This document shows, piece after piece, positions 32,990-40,984 of a stretch of 64,000 bases of DNA. The position numbers and the translations under genes are program-made. The notes under the pieces are model-generated. The model did not search any database. It saw nothing but the letters and a program-made list of their open reading frames with translations, and was not told the DNA's origin. The stretch spans positions 558,001-622,000 of the forward strand of contig JADKIA010000031.1 of the NCBI GenBank assembly GCA_016721465.1. The letters are read 5' to 3'. The DNA comes from Ideonella sp. Its GTDB lineage: Bacteria; Pseudomonadota; Gammaproteobacteria; Burkholderiales; Burkholderiaceae_C. The first letter of the stretch is position 1. The number at the start of each line of letters is the position of its first letter.

Positions 32990-34189
32990 ATGAGCAAACA
33001 ACTGCAAGACGCCTACATCGTCGCCGCCACGCGCACGCCCATTGGCCGCTCGCACCGGGGCTTCTTCCGCTTCACCCGGCCGGACGACCTGCTCGTGGCC
33101 GCCATCCAGGGCGCGATGAAGCAGGTGCCTACGCTGGACCCGAAGGCCATCGAGGATGCCATCGTCGGCTGTGCCATGCCCGAAGGCGAGCAAGGCCTGA
33201 ACATGGCCCGTGTGGCCGCGTTGCTGGCCGGCTTGCCCAACTCGGTGGGCGGGGTCACGGTAAACCGTTTCTGCGCCTCGGGCCTCACGGCCATCCAGAT
33301 GGCCGCCGACCGCATCCGCGTGGGTGAGGCCGACGTGATGATCGCCGCCGGTGCCGAAAGCATGAGCATGGTGCCGATGAGCGGCAACAAGCCTTCGTTC
33401 AACCCGGCCATCTTCGCCAGGGACGAGAACATCGGCATCGCCTACGGCATGGGCCTCACCGCCGAGAAGGTGGCCAACCAGTGGAAGGTCAGCCGCGAGG
33501 CGCAGGACGCCTTCGCGCTGGCCTCGCATCAGAAGGCCATCGCCGCGCAGCAGGCGGGCGAGTTCGCCGATGAGACCACGCCCGTGGCGGTGGTGGAGCG
33601 CTTCCCCATCCTCGAAAGTGGTGAGATTGCGCTCAAGACCCGCACCGTGAACCAGGACGAAGGCGCGCGCGCCGACACCACGCTCGAAGCACTGGGCAAG
33701 TTGAAGACCGTGTTCGCCGCCAAGGGATCGGTGACGGCCGGCAACAGCTCGCAGACCAGCGACGGTGCGGGCTGCCTGATCCTGGCCAGCGAAAAGGCGA
33801 TCAAGCAATATGGCCTGACGCCGCTGGCGCGGTTCGTCAGCTTTGCCTCGCGCGGCGTGCCGCCCGAGATCATGGGCATCGGCCCCATCGAAGCCATCCC
33901 GGCCGCGCTGAAAAGCGCTGGTCTGACGCTGGCCGACATGGGCTGGATCGAGCTCAACGAGGCCTTCGCCGCGCAGGCGCTGGCGGTGATCCAGACCGTG
34001 GGGCTCGATGCGAGCAAGGTCAATCCAATGGGTGGCGCCATCGCACTGGGCCACCCGCTGGGCGCCACCGGGGCCATCCGTGCCGCCACCGTGGTGCACG
34101 CACTGCGCCGCAAGAACCTGAAGTACGGCATGGTGACCATGTGCGTGGGCACGGGGCAGGGCGCCGCAGGAATCTTCGAAAGAATGTAA
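32990..34189 (+). CDS. Acetyl-CoA C-acyltransferase (thiolase, FadA/FadI type)
   Basis: A 399-residue thiolase of normal length. The nucleophile Cys95 lies in VNRFCASGLT, the catalytic His in GHPLGATGA, and the second Cys in TMCVGTGQG near the C-terminus. It cleaves 3-ketoacyl-CoA to acetyl-CoA and a shortened acyl-CoA, the last step of each beta-oxidation cycle. It follows the dehydrogenase/hydratase fusion by 12 bp, so the two probably form a complex. The stop is followed two bases later by copy 2 of the dispersed hairpin element, which separates this gene from the hydratase. Confidence 0.95.
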   Translation: MSKQLQDAYIVAATRTPIGRSHRGFFRFTRPDDLLVAAIQGAMKQVPTLDPKAIEDAIVGCAMPEGEQGLNMARVAALLAGLPNSVGGVTVNRFCASGLTAIQMAADRIRVGEADVMIAAGAESMSMVPMSGNKPSFNPAIFARDENIGIAYGMGLTAEKVANQWKVSREAQDAFALASHQKAIAAQQAGEFADETTPVAVVERFPILESGEIALKTRTVNQDEGARADTTLEALGKLKTVFAAKGSVTAGNSSQTSDGAGCLILASEKAIKQYGLTPLARFVSFASRGVPPEIMGIGPIEAIPAALKSAGLTLADMGWIELNEAFAAQALAVIQTVGLDASKVNPMGGAIALGHPLGATGAIRAATVVHALRRKNLKYGMVTMCVGTGQGAAGIFERM

Positions 34190-34191
34190 GA

Positions 34192-34268
34192 CCCTCCCGG
34201 AGCGACCTGGTGGTCGCTTCCCCCCAAGGGGGCAACGCCAACGGCCCGGCAGAGCCGGTTCCGTGGCG
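34192..34268 (+). repeat. Dispersed intergenic hairpin repeat, copy 2
   Basis: It begins two bases after the thiolase stop with CCCTCCCGGAGCGACC, continues with a GCGACC/GGTCGC hairpin and CCCCCCAAGGGGG, and ends ACGGCCCGGCAGAGCCGGT plus TCCGTGGCG. The last 28 bases are almost identical to copy 1 at 12912-12985, and both copies directly abut a stop codon on the same relative strand. It may attenuate transcription into the hydratase gene. Confidence 0.75.
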
Positions 34269-34310
34269 TTTGCCGGTTGGGGGCAAACTGCGCTTGCTTA
34301 GGAGACAACG

Positions 34311-35072
34311 ATGAGTATTCGAACGGCCACTTTGAATGGCGTGGCGACGATCGAGATTGCGCGACCCGAGAAGAAGAACGCGCTCACGCAGGCCATGTAC
34401 ACGGCCATGGCCGACGCATTGACGGCGGCCACGGCCGATGCCGTCGTGCGCGCGGTGCTGATCACGGGGCAGCCGGGCATGTTCACCTCGGGCAATGACC
34501 TGGAGGACTTCATGCAGCGCCCGCCGCAGGGCGAGAACTCGCCGGTGTTCAACTTCATGCGCGCGCTGCTCGACTGCGACAAGCCCGTGGTGGCTGCCGT
34601 CACCGGCGCGGCCGTGGGGATTGGCACCACGATGCTGCTGCATTGCGATCTGGTCTACGTCAGCGACGAGGCCCGCCTGGCCATGCCCTTCGTGAGCCTG
34701 GGACTGGTGCCCGAGTACGCGTCCAGCCTGTTGGTGCCGCGTCTGATGGGGCATGTGAAGGCGGCGGAAAAGTTGATGCTGGGTGAACCCTTCACGGGCT
34801 CGGACGCGGTGGACTGCGGCATCGCCAACGCCGTGCTGCCCGCCGGTGAGGTGATGAACCATGCGCGTCGCATGGCCGAGCGCTTCAATGCGCTGCCGCC
34901 CGGTGCCGTGCGCGACACCAAGCGGTTGATGCGTGCAGCGCAGAAGGACCAGCTGCTGTCGGTCATGGCCAGCGAAGGCGAGATCTTCAAGAGCCGGCTG
35001 CGCAGCCCCGAAGCCATGGAGGCCTTCCAGGCCTTCTTCCAGAAGCGCAAGCCCGACTTCAGCAAGTTCTGA
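34311..35072 (+). CDS. Enoyl-CoA hydratase/isomerase family protein
   Basis: A 253-residue crotonase. The oxyanion-hole segments are FTSGNDLEDF at about 61-70 and VAAVTGAAVGIGTTMLLHCDLVY at about 94-116; the catalytic-region glutamate is in LGLVPEYASSLLVPRL. It lacks the GAGG run of classical hydratases, so an enoyl-CoA isomerase-type role in unsaturated fatty-acid oxidation is possible. It is the last gene of the beta-oxidation run, separated from the thiolase by the hairpin element, with GGAGACAACG as ribosome site. A decayed hydrolase remnant follows 16 bp after its stop. Confidence 0.92.
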   Translation: MSIRTATLNGVATIEIARPEKKNALTQAMYTAMADALTAATADAVVRAVLITGQPGMFTSGNDLEDFMQRPPQGENSPVFNFMRALLDCDKPVVAAVTGAAVGIGTTMLLHCDLVYVSDEARLAMPFVSLGLVPEYASSLLVPRLMGHVKAAEKLMLGEPFTGSDAVDCGIANAVLPAGEVMNHARRMAERFNALPPGAVRDTKRLMRAAQKDQLLSVMASEGEIFKSRLRSPEAMEAFQAFFQKRKPDFSKF

Positions 35073-35088
35073 CCTGCCCCGAGCGCCC

Positions 35089-35235
35089 ATGTCCCTGGCG
35101 CTGAAGCTGGCCTTGTCACCGCTGCTGATTCCGGGCGATTCAACGGCGGCGGGCGTGGGCGTGGCGACCCAGGCCCCGGCGCTGGCCGATCACATCGCAG
35201 GGATCGTGACGGCGCCGTCGTGGCAAGCGGCCTGA
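35089..35235 (+). pseudogene. Remnant of an SGNH/GDSL hydrolase gene
   Basis: A 48-codon open frame. ALKLALSPLLI matches the usual N-terminal leader and GDSTAAGVGVATQAPALA matches the block I nucleophile motif (GDSxAAGVG) of an SGNH-hydrolase family frequent in Burkholderiales. In intact members these are separated by about 30 more residues and followed by about 150; here they are joined directly and the frame stops soon after. I read it as an internally deleted, truncated gene. The family identity is from memory. The gap 35236-35450 holds no gene, only the direct repeats listed next. Confidence 0.6.
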
Positions 35236-35352
35236 TCACCGGATGAGCATGTCGCTGACGCCAGGTGCGTGTCGACCAGCGACGCGAAGATCACCGTCCG
35301 TTCCCAAGCACTTGATGCCCGACTTCGTCGTCGACTGAACGACCAAGCTCGG

Positions 35353-35396
35353 CTTCATCCTCGCTTCATCCAGCACTCATCGAGCCTTCATCACCC
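35353..35396. promoter_or_regulatory. Four 11-bp direct repeats upstream of the DegP-type gene
   Basis: CTTCATCCTCG, CTTCATCCAGC, ACTCATCGAGC and CTTCATCACCC follow one another with exact 11-bp spacing, one helical turn. OmpR/PhoB-family response regulators bind tandem 11-bp-spaced direct repeats (the Pho box is the textbook case). The array ends 54 bp before the protease ATG, where an activator site would be expected. The regulator is not encoded nearby. Confidence 0.55.
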
Positions 35397-35450
35397 GCGC
35401 ACACACTGGGCCCATCGCCACATTGGCGTTGAACTTGTGGAGTGTTCGCC

Positions 35451-36935
35451 ATGAAGCCTGTCTTCAAACCCCTGGGTTGGTTCTTGCTGGGCGGCAGCCT
35501 GGCCGCCATGAGCGGGGCCGGTGCGTTTGGCCTGCCCTGGAAGCACGAGACGCCGATTGCGCCCGTGACGCCCGTGGCGGCCGCAGTGGCCGCGGTGGCG
35601 CAAGTGCAGGCGCCCGCGCCAGCACTGCCGGCGGGCACGGTGCCCAACTACCGCGCCATCGTCCAACAGTCCGGACCCGCGGTCGTGGGCGTGCGCGTGG
35701 AAGGCATGCGCAAGGCCTCTGCCGAGGACGACGAAGACGCGGCGGACGATCCCGCGCAGCGCTTCTTCCGCAACCTGCCCGGCTTCCGCGGCCAGGTGCC
35801 GCAGCAGCCTTTCCGCGGCCAGGGCTCGGGCTTCATCGTCTCCGAGGACGGCTTGATCCTCACCAACGCCCACGTCGTGAAGGACGCGAAGGAGGTGACG
35901 GTGCATCTGGCCGATCGGCGCGAATTCGTGGCCAAGGTCCTGGGCAGCGATCCGGCCAGCGACATCGCGGTGCTGCGCATCGATGCCAAGGGACTGCCGG
36001 CCGTGCGCCTGGGCGACCCCAAGTCGCTGATGGTGGGCGACCATGTGCTGGCCATCGGCGCGCCCTATGGCCTGGAGCAGACCGCCACCGCGGGCATCGT
36101 CAGCGCCAAGGGCCGCTCGCTGCCGGGCGAGGCTTACGTGCCCTTCATCCAGACCGACGCAGCTGTGAACCCTGGCAATTCCGGCGGGCCGCTGTTCGAT
36201 GCCGCCGGCCAGGTGGTCGGCATCAACTCGCAGATCTACTCCCGCACCGGTGGCTTTCAGGGCGTGAGCTTTGCGATTCCGATCGACGTCGCACTCAAGG
36301 TACGCGACCAGATCGTGGCGACCGGCAAGGCGCAGCATGCGCGCCTGGGCGTGGGCGTGCAGGACATGAACCAGGCGCTGGCCGAGTCCTTCGGCTTGAA
36401 GAAGGCCGAAGGCGCGCTGATCTCATCGGTCGACCCGAAGAGCGCGGCGGCTGGTGCGGGACTGAAATCCGGCGATGTGATTCTGCAGATCGACGGCGAA
36501 GGCATCCCACAGGCCGGCGCGCTGTCGGCGCGCATCGGCATGGCCAAGCCGGGTGACAAGGTCAGGCTCAAGGTGTGGCGCGAGCAGGCCGAGCGCGATG
36601 TGGTGGTGACGCTCGGCTCGGCGCGCGGTGAGGTGCAGGCCACCAGCACAGGCAAGGACCAGGCAGACAGCAGCAAGCTGGGCTTGGCGCTGCGCCCGTT
36701 GTCGCCCACCGAGCGGCAGCAGGCCAGCATCGATCACGGTCTGCTGGTGCAGGGCGTGCAAGGAGCGGCACAACGCGCTGGCCTGGCCCGCGGCGACGTG
36801 GTGTTGGCCATCAACGGCAAGCCCGTGGATGCGCTGGAAGACATCCAGCGCGTGCTCGACGCCAAACCCAAGAACGTGGCGCTGCTGGTGTGGCGCGGCG
36901 GCGAGCGCCTGTTCGTGCCAGTCCCGCTCGGTTGA
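35451..36935 (+). CDS. DegP/HtrA-type periplasmic serine endoprotease
   Basis: A 494-residue Do-family protease: an N-terminal membrane anchor or signal (about 8-28), an Ala/Pro linker, then a trypsin-like domain with the triad His141 (NAHVV), Asp171 (SDIAVL) and Ser244 (GNSGGP), and two PDZ domains (about 305-395 and 405-490). It degrades or refolds misfolded envelope proteins. The ATG at 35451 has GGAG 8 nt upstream and is preferred over the in-frame GTG at 35442. A strong terminator follows. The tandem 11-bp repeats upstream suggest envelope-stress control by a two-component regulator. Confidence 0.93.
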   Translation: MKPVFKPLGWFLLGGSLAAMSGAGAFGLPWKHETPIAPVTPVAAAVAAVAQVQAPAPALPAGTVPNYRAIVQQSGPAVVGVRVEGMRKASAEDDEDAADDPAQRFFRNLPGFRGQVPQQPFRGQGSGFIVSEDGLILTNAHVVKDAKEVTVHLADRREFVAKVLGSDPASDIAVLRIDAKGLPAVRLGDPKSLMVGDHVLAIGAPYGLEQTATAGIVSAKGRSLPGEAYVPFIQTDAAVNPGNSGGPLFDAAGQVVGINSQIYSRTGGFQGVSFAIPIDVALKVRDQIVATGKAQHARLGVGVQDMNQALAESFGLKKAEGALISSVDPKSAAAGAGLKSGDVILQIDGEGIPQAGALSARIGMAKPGDKVRLKVWREQAERDVVVTLGSARGEVQATSTGKDQADSSKLGLALRPLSPTERQQASIDHGLLVQGVQGAAQRAGLARGDVVLAINGKPVDALEDIQRVLDAKPKNVALLVWRGGERLFVPVPLG

Positions 36936-36975
36936 ACTGAACTCCTCCTCTTGGCGTCCCCCTCGCGCCAAGTTC

Positions 36976-37009
36976 ACCGCCGCGCCTTCGAAGGCTGCGG
37001 CGGTTTTTT
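36976..37009 (+). terminator. Rho-independent terminator after the DegP-type gene
   Basis: ACCGCCGC (36976-36983) pairs perfectly with GCGGCGGT (36997-37004) around a loop that itself contains CCTTCGAAGG, followed by TTTTTT. It also lies 4 bp from the convergent orn stop and may serve both genes, though the T-run favours the plus strand. Confidence 0.85.
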
Positions 37010-37013
37010 CATT

Positions 37014-37586
37014 TCAGACGGCCAGAAAATGCTGGCGGTAGTGGATGAGCTCGTCGATGGACTCGTGGATGTCTGCCAGCGCCGTGTGCGCCTGCGCCTT
37101 CTTGAATCCGTCCAGCACGGCGGGCTTCCAGCGCTTGGCCAGCTCCTTCAGCGTGCTCACGTCCAGGTTGCGGTAGTGAAAGAAGGCTTCCAGCTCCGGC
37201 ATGTCCTTGGCCAGAAAGCGACGGTCCTGGCAGATCGAGTTGCCGCACATGGGGCTCTTGCCCTTGGGCACGTACTGGCGCAGCCAGGCGATGACCTGGG
37301 CCTGGGCGGCGGCCTCGTCCACGGTGGAGGCCTTCACGCGGTCAATCAGGCCACTGCGGCCGTGCGTGCCCTTGTTCCAGGCGTCCATGCCGTCGAGCAC
37401 GGCATCGCTCTGGTGGATGGCGAACACGGGGCCTTCGACGCGCACAGTGAGCTGTGCATCGGTGACCACCAACGCGATCTCGATGATGCGATCGGTGAAG
37501 GGCGACAGGCCGGTCATTTCCAGATCGATCCAGATCAGGTTCTGGTCGCTGGCTACAAGGGGGGGTGATTCGATGGCGATGCTCAT
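37014..37586 (-). CDS. orn: Oligoribonuclease
   Basis: A 190-residue DEDDh 3'-5' exonuclease of typical length. The first acidic motif is IDLEMTGL (about 20-27), and the later Asp and His occur in AHTALADI and neighbouring segments. It degrades 2- to 5-nt RNAs and the signalling dinucleotide pGpG to mononucleotides in the cytoplasm, and is usually essential. It is monocistronic, convergent with the protease gene and divergent from the M48 protease gene 33 bp away. The start MSIAIES carries a slightly longer N-terminus than the E. coli enzyme. Confidence 0.96.
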   Translation of the reverse strand: MSIAIESPPLVASDQNLIWIDLEMTGLSPFTDRIIEIALVVTDAQLTVRVEGPVFAIHQSDAVLDGMDAWNKGTHGRSGLIDRVKASTVDEAAAQAQVIAWLRQYVPKGKSPMCGNSICQDRRFLAKDMPELEAFFHYRNLDVSTLKELAKRWKPAVLDGFKKAQAHTALADIHESIDELIHYRQHFLAV

Positions 37587-37619
37587 GCGCAGATTGTCGC
37601 AGCCCTACACTTCACACCC

Positions 37620-38903
37620 ATGCCCTCTTTGTCCCTGAGCCTGCTGTTCGCCACCGCCCTGGTGCTGCGCCTGATCACCCAACTGTGGCTCACCTCGCGC
37701 CAGATGCGCCATGTGGCCGAGCACCGCGCCGCGGTGCCCGAGGCCTTTTCAAGCACGGTGCAGCTGGCGGCGCACCAACGCGCGGCCGACTACACGCTGG
37801 CCAAGGGTCGCTTCGGCCTGCTCACCACCGCTTTCGGCAGCGCGCTGTTGTTGGGCTGGACGCTGCTGGGCGGGCTGGACGCGCTGAACGGCGCTGTTCG
37901 CGATGCCGTTCAACCGCGATTCGGTGACATGGCCTATCAACTGGCGTTGGTGTCGGCATTCGCGCTGATCGGCGGCCTGCTGGACCTGCCGTTCGAGCTG
38001 TACGGCACCTTCCGCATCGAGCAGCAGTTCGGCTTCAACCGCACCACCCCCAAGTTGTATGCCATCGACCTGCTCAAGGGCTTGGCGGTTGGTGCCGTCA
38101 TCGGCCTGCCACTGCTGGCCTTGATCCTGTGGATCATGCAGGCCACGGGCGGCTGGTGGTGGTTGTGGGCCTGGGGCGCCTGGGCGGCATTCAATCTGTT
38201 GATCATGGTCCTGTATCCCACGGTGATCGCACCGCTGTTCAACAAGTTCGAGCCGCTGGCCGACGAGTCGCTGAAGGAACGGGTGCAGGCGCTGATGCAG
38301 CGCTGCGGCTTTGCGGCCAAGGGCTTGTTCGTGATGGACGGCAGCAAGCGCTCGGCGCATGGCAATGCCTACTTCACGGGGCTGGGGGCCGCCAAGCGCG
38401 TGGTGTTCTTCGACACCCTGCTGGCCAAGCTGACGCCGGGCGAGGTGGAGGCGGTGCTGGCGCACGAGCTGGGCCACTTCAAGCACAAGCACGTCACCAA
38501 GCGCATCGGGCTGATGTTTGCACTGAGTCTGGCCGGCCTGGCGCTGCTGGGTTGGCTGGCGACCCGCAGCACCTTCTACACGGGCTTGGGCGTGGCGCCC
38601 AACCTGGTGGCATCCAACGATGCCTTGGCGCTGCTGTTGTTCATGATCGCAGTGCCTGTTTTCGGCTACTTCATCTCGCCGCTGACGGCCAAGCTGTCGC
38701 GCCGGCATGAGTTCGAGGCCGATGCCTATGCCTGCACCCAGTCCAGTGCGGCCGACCTGCGCAGCGCCTTGCTGAAGCTGCACGAGGACAACGCCGCCAC
38801 GCTGACACCCGACCCGGTTTACGTACGCTTCTATTACTCGCACCCGCCAGCGAACGAACGGCTGGCGGCCCTGGGGTCGCCCGTCGTTGCCTTGCAGTCA
38901 TGA
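37620..38903 (+). CDS. M48 family (Ste24/CAAX-protease-like) membrane metallopeptidase
   Basis: A 427-residue integral membrane protease with several hydrophobic helices and the zinc motif HELGH in LAHELGHFKHKHV (about 281-285), with the third zinc ligand Glu in HEFEADAYA further on. The N-terminal region (LARFGLLTTAFGSALLL-type helices and DLPFELYGTFRIEQQFGFNR) is characteristic of the bacterial Ste24-like branch. It probably clears damaged membrane proteins; bacteria have no CAAX prenylation. The stop is 70 bp before the chosen rsgA start, and the genes orn, this protease and rsgA are commonly neighbours in Burkholderiales. Confidence 0.92.
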   Translation: MPSLSLSLLFATALVLRLITQLWLTSRQMRHVAEHRAAVPEAFSSTVQLAAHQRAADYTLAKGRFGLLTTAFGSALLLGWTLLGGLDALNGAVRDAVQPRFGDMAYQLALVSAFALIGGLLDLPFELYGTFRIEQQFGFNRTTPKLYAIDLLKGLAVGAVIGLPLLALILWIMQATGGWWWLWAWGAWAAFNLLIMVLYPTVIAPLFNKFEPLADESLKERVQALMQRCGFAAKGLFVMDGSKRSAHGNAYFTGLGAAKRVVFFDTLLAKLTPGEVEAVLAHELGHFKHKHVTKRIGLMFALSLAGLALLGWLATRSTFYTGLGVAPNLVASNDALALLLFMIAVPVFGYFISPLTAKLSRRHEFEADAYACTQSSAADLRSALLKLHEDNAATLTPDPVYVRFYYSHPPANERLAALGSPVVALQS

Positions 38904-38973
38904 GCCCGGCACGGCCGTCCGAGCAGGCTCATTGCCGCCTGGTGGGACGGGCAGCAGGCGCAAGGGCGCCTCA

Positions 38974-39870
38974 ATGAGCAGTACGTCGGGCAACGGTCTG
39001 GTGGTGGGTGCCCACGGGCGCCATTTCATCGTCGAGACGGCCGACGGTCAACGCCGCCTGTGCCACTCACGTGGCAAGAAGAGCGAGGCCGTGGTCGGCG
39101 ATCGGGTGCAATGGCAGCCCACCGGCGACGAAGGCGTGATCGATCGCGTCGAACCTCGTCGAAACCTGCTGTTCCGCCAGGACGAGTGGCGCAGCAAGTC
39201 CTTTGCCGCCAATCTTGACCAGTTGCTGGTGCTGGTGGCCGCCGAACCCATGTACGCCGAGACGCAACTCACCCGAGCGCTGATCGCGGCCACGCAGGCG
39301 GGCATACCGGCCTTCGTGGTGCTGAACAAGATCGACCTGCCACAGGCGGCGGCCGCGCGCGAGCGACTGGCGCCTTACCGCGCGATGGGCGTGGAGGTGA
39401 TCGAGCTGTCGCTCAAGGGCGATGCGGCAGCGGCCGAGGCGTTGCTGAGGCCTCGCCTGCAGGGGCGCTCCACATTGGTGTTGGGTCCCAGTGGCATGGG
39501 CAAGAGCACGCTGATCAACCTGATGGTGCCGGCCGCGGCGGCGCAAGTGGGTGAGATCTCGCTGGCACTGAACACCGGGCGCCACACCACCACCACCACC
39601 ACCTGGTATTGGTTGGGCGAAGGGCGCCAGACCGCGCTGATCGACTCTCCCGGTTTCCAGAACTTCGGGCTGCGGCAGGTGGCGCCGGCCGACTTGGGCC
39701 CGCTGATGCCTGACCTTGCCGCCCACATGGATTGCCGCTTCTACAACTGCAGCCACCTGCACGAGCCGGGCTGTGGCGTGCGCGCGGCGCTGGAGCGCGG
39801 CGAGATCAGTGCCACACGCTATCGCATCTACCAGGAATTGTTTGCCGAGGTGTCCAGCACCAAGTGGTGA
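38974..39870 (+). CDS. rsgA: Ribosome small subunit-dependent GTPase RsgA
   Basis: A 298-residue circularly permuted GTPase. An OB-fold comes first (about 5-75), then the permuted G domain with the G4-like NKIDLP (about 116-121), the P-loop GPSGMGKST (about 170-178) and the G3-like DSPGF. The C-terminal zinc finger has the pattern CRFYNC-SH-HEPGC (about 250-265). It checks late 30S maturation, helping release RbfA. The start MSSTSGNG is preferred; 29 more codons upstream overlap the M48 gene. A perfect dyad follows the gene. Confidence 0.95.
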   Translation: MSSTSGNGLVVGAHGRHFIVETADGQRRLCHSRGKKSEAVVGDRVQWQPTGDEGVIDRVEPRRNLLFRQDEWRSKSFAANLDQLLVLVAAEPMYAETQLTRALIAATQAGIPAFVVLNKIDLPQAAAARERLAPYRAMGVEVIELSLKGDAAAAEALLRPRLQGRSTLVLGPSGMGKSTLINLMVPAAAAQVGEISLALNTGRHTTTTTTWYWLGEGRQTALIDSPGFQNFGLRQVAPADLGPLMPDLAAHMDCRFYNCSHLHEPGCGVRAALERGEISATRYRIYQELFAEVSSTKW

Positions 39871-39920
39871 GGGATCTCTGGCCACCGCGCCCTCGCAGAG
39901 CTCGGGCGGTTCGACAGTCA

Positions 39921-39946
39921 GGAAACAGTGCACATGCACTGTTTCC
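39921..39946. terminator. Perfect 12-bp dyad between convergent genes, likely bidirectional terminator
   Basis: GGAAACAGTGCA and TGCACTGTTTCC are exact inverted copies separated by CA. The dyad lies 50 bp after rsgA and 9 bp after the CobD/CbiB-like gene on the other strand. There is no long T-run, so a protein-binding dyad is the alternative. Confidence 0.55.
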
Positions 39947-39955
39947 GGTCCAGTC

Positions 39956-40942
39956 TCACCCCACGAGGTTGGCCAGCGTCAGCAGCGCCACCAGCAGCAT
40001 CCAAAGGATCACCGAGCGCCACACCAGGCCCACCACAGTGCGCAAGTGCCCGAGCTGAGGCTCGGCGCCGGCGGTGGACCCGGCCGACAAGGCGCTGCCC
40101 GTTGGCCCTGCCTCGAAGGTGCGCGATCGCTCGGGCGTGACACCCGGCGCCGCTTCGCCACCGAGTTGCACGCCCACCGCGCCCGCAGCGGCGGCGAGGA
40201 TGATGCCCTCGTTGGCGTGTTGCCACAGCGAGGCATCGCGACGCCAGCTGTTGATGGCTTCCTCGAAGTTGCCCACCACGGCAAAACCAAAGGCAGTCAG
40301 GCGCGCCGGCACGTGGTCGATCAGCGAGAACAGGCGTTGCGAGACGGCCATCAGGCGAGGGTTGGCCGGTAGGCCCAAGCGCTTGCTGGGAAAGGCCCAG
40401 TAGCGGCTGGCAAATTCGGCCATGCGGTACAGCACCGCACCCACAGGGCCCAGTCCCATCGTGGAGAACAACACGAACCAGAAGAACACGCCGAAGACGT
40501 GTCGGTGCGCGGCCAGCAAGGCATGTTCGAGCACATGGCGCAGCAACTCGGTGCGGGGCAGCTCGGATGCATCCAGGTGCCGCCATTCGGCCAGCAGGCG
40601 CCGCGCCTCGGTTTCATCGCCGCGATCCAGCGCATCGCGGATGTCGGTGAAGTAGTGGCTGAACTGCCGGAAGCCCAGCGTCAGGTAGAGCACCGCAATG
40701 TCGAAACCCAGCGAGAGGATCAGGCTGTAGTGGTTGATGGCCAGGTACAAGGCACTGATGACCAGACCCGGTCCCAGCACGGACACGCCCCACACGACCC
40801 AGGCATGCTGTTCACGGCCAGCATCGAAGTTGCGGCCGGTCCAGCCCACCCAAGACACCAGGGCATGGTGGATCCAGTTGTCGCGCGGCAGCGGTTTCAG
40901 CTGCTCGATCATCAACGCAAACAGGACCGCAAAGAAGCTCAT
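39956..40942 (-). CDS. CobD/CbiB family membrane protein
   Basis: A 328-residue protein with about four or five hydrophobic segments and the CobD/CbiB pattern: an early FALMIEQLKP, a middle cytoplasmic region with FWFVLFSTMGLGPVGAVLYRMAEFA, and IDHVPARLTAFGFAVVGNFEEAINSWRRD, which is close to the family signature VDLIPARLTA. Genuine CbiB attaches aminopropanol to adenosyl-cobyric acid in cobalamin synthesis. No other cobalamin gene is nearby, and this branch in betaproteobacteria has no known function. It lies 42 bp downstream of the Nudix gene on the same strand. Confidence 0.85.
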   Translation of the reverse strand: MSFFAVLFALMIEQLKPLPRDNWIHHALVSWVGWTGRNFDAGREQHAWVVWGVSVLGPGLVISALYLAINHYSLILSLGFDIAVLYLTLGFRQFSHYFTDIRDALDRGDETEARRLLAEWRHLDASELPRTELLRHVLEHALLAAHRHVFGVFFWFVLFSTMGLGPVGAVLYRMAEFASRYWAFPSKRLGLPANPRLMAVSQRLFSLIDHVPARLTAFGFAVVGNFEEAINSWRRDASLWQHANEGIILAAAAGAVGVQLGGEAAPGVTPERSRTFEAGPTGSALSAGSTAGAEPQLGHLRTVVGLVWRSVILWMLLVALLTLANLVG

Positions 40943-40984
40943 GTGAAGGCATCATACCCAGCAGCTTGCGCGGCGCACTGCGCT

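Noticed and set aside
30380..34099. Minus-strand open frame of about 1240 codons antisense to the beta-oxidation genes
   Set aside because: The composition is that of reverse-complemented coding DNA, with no motif, signal peptide or ribosome site; the sense genes are unambiguous.
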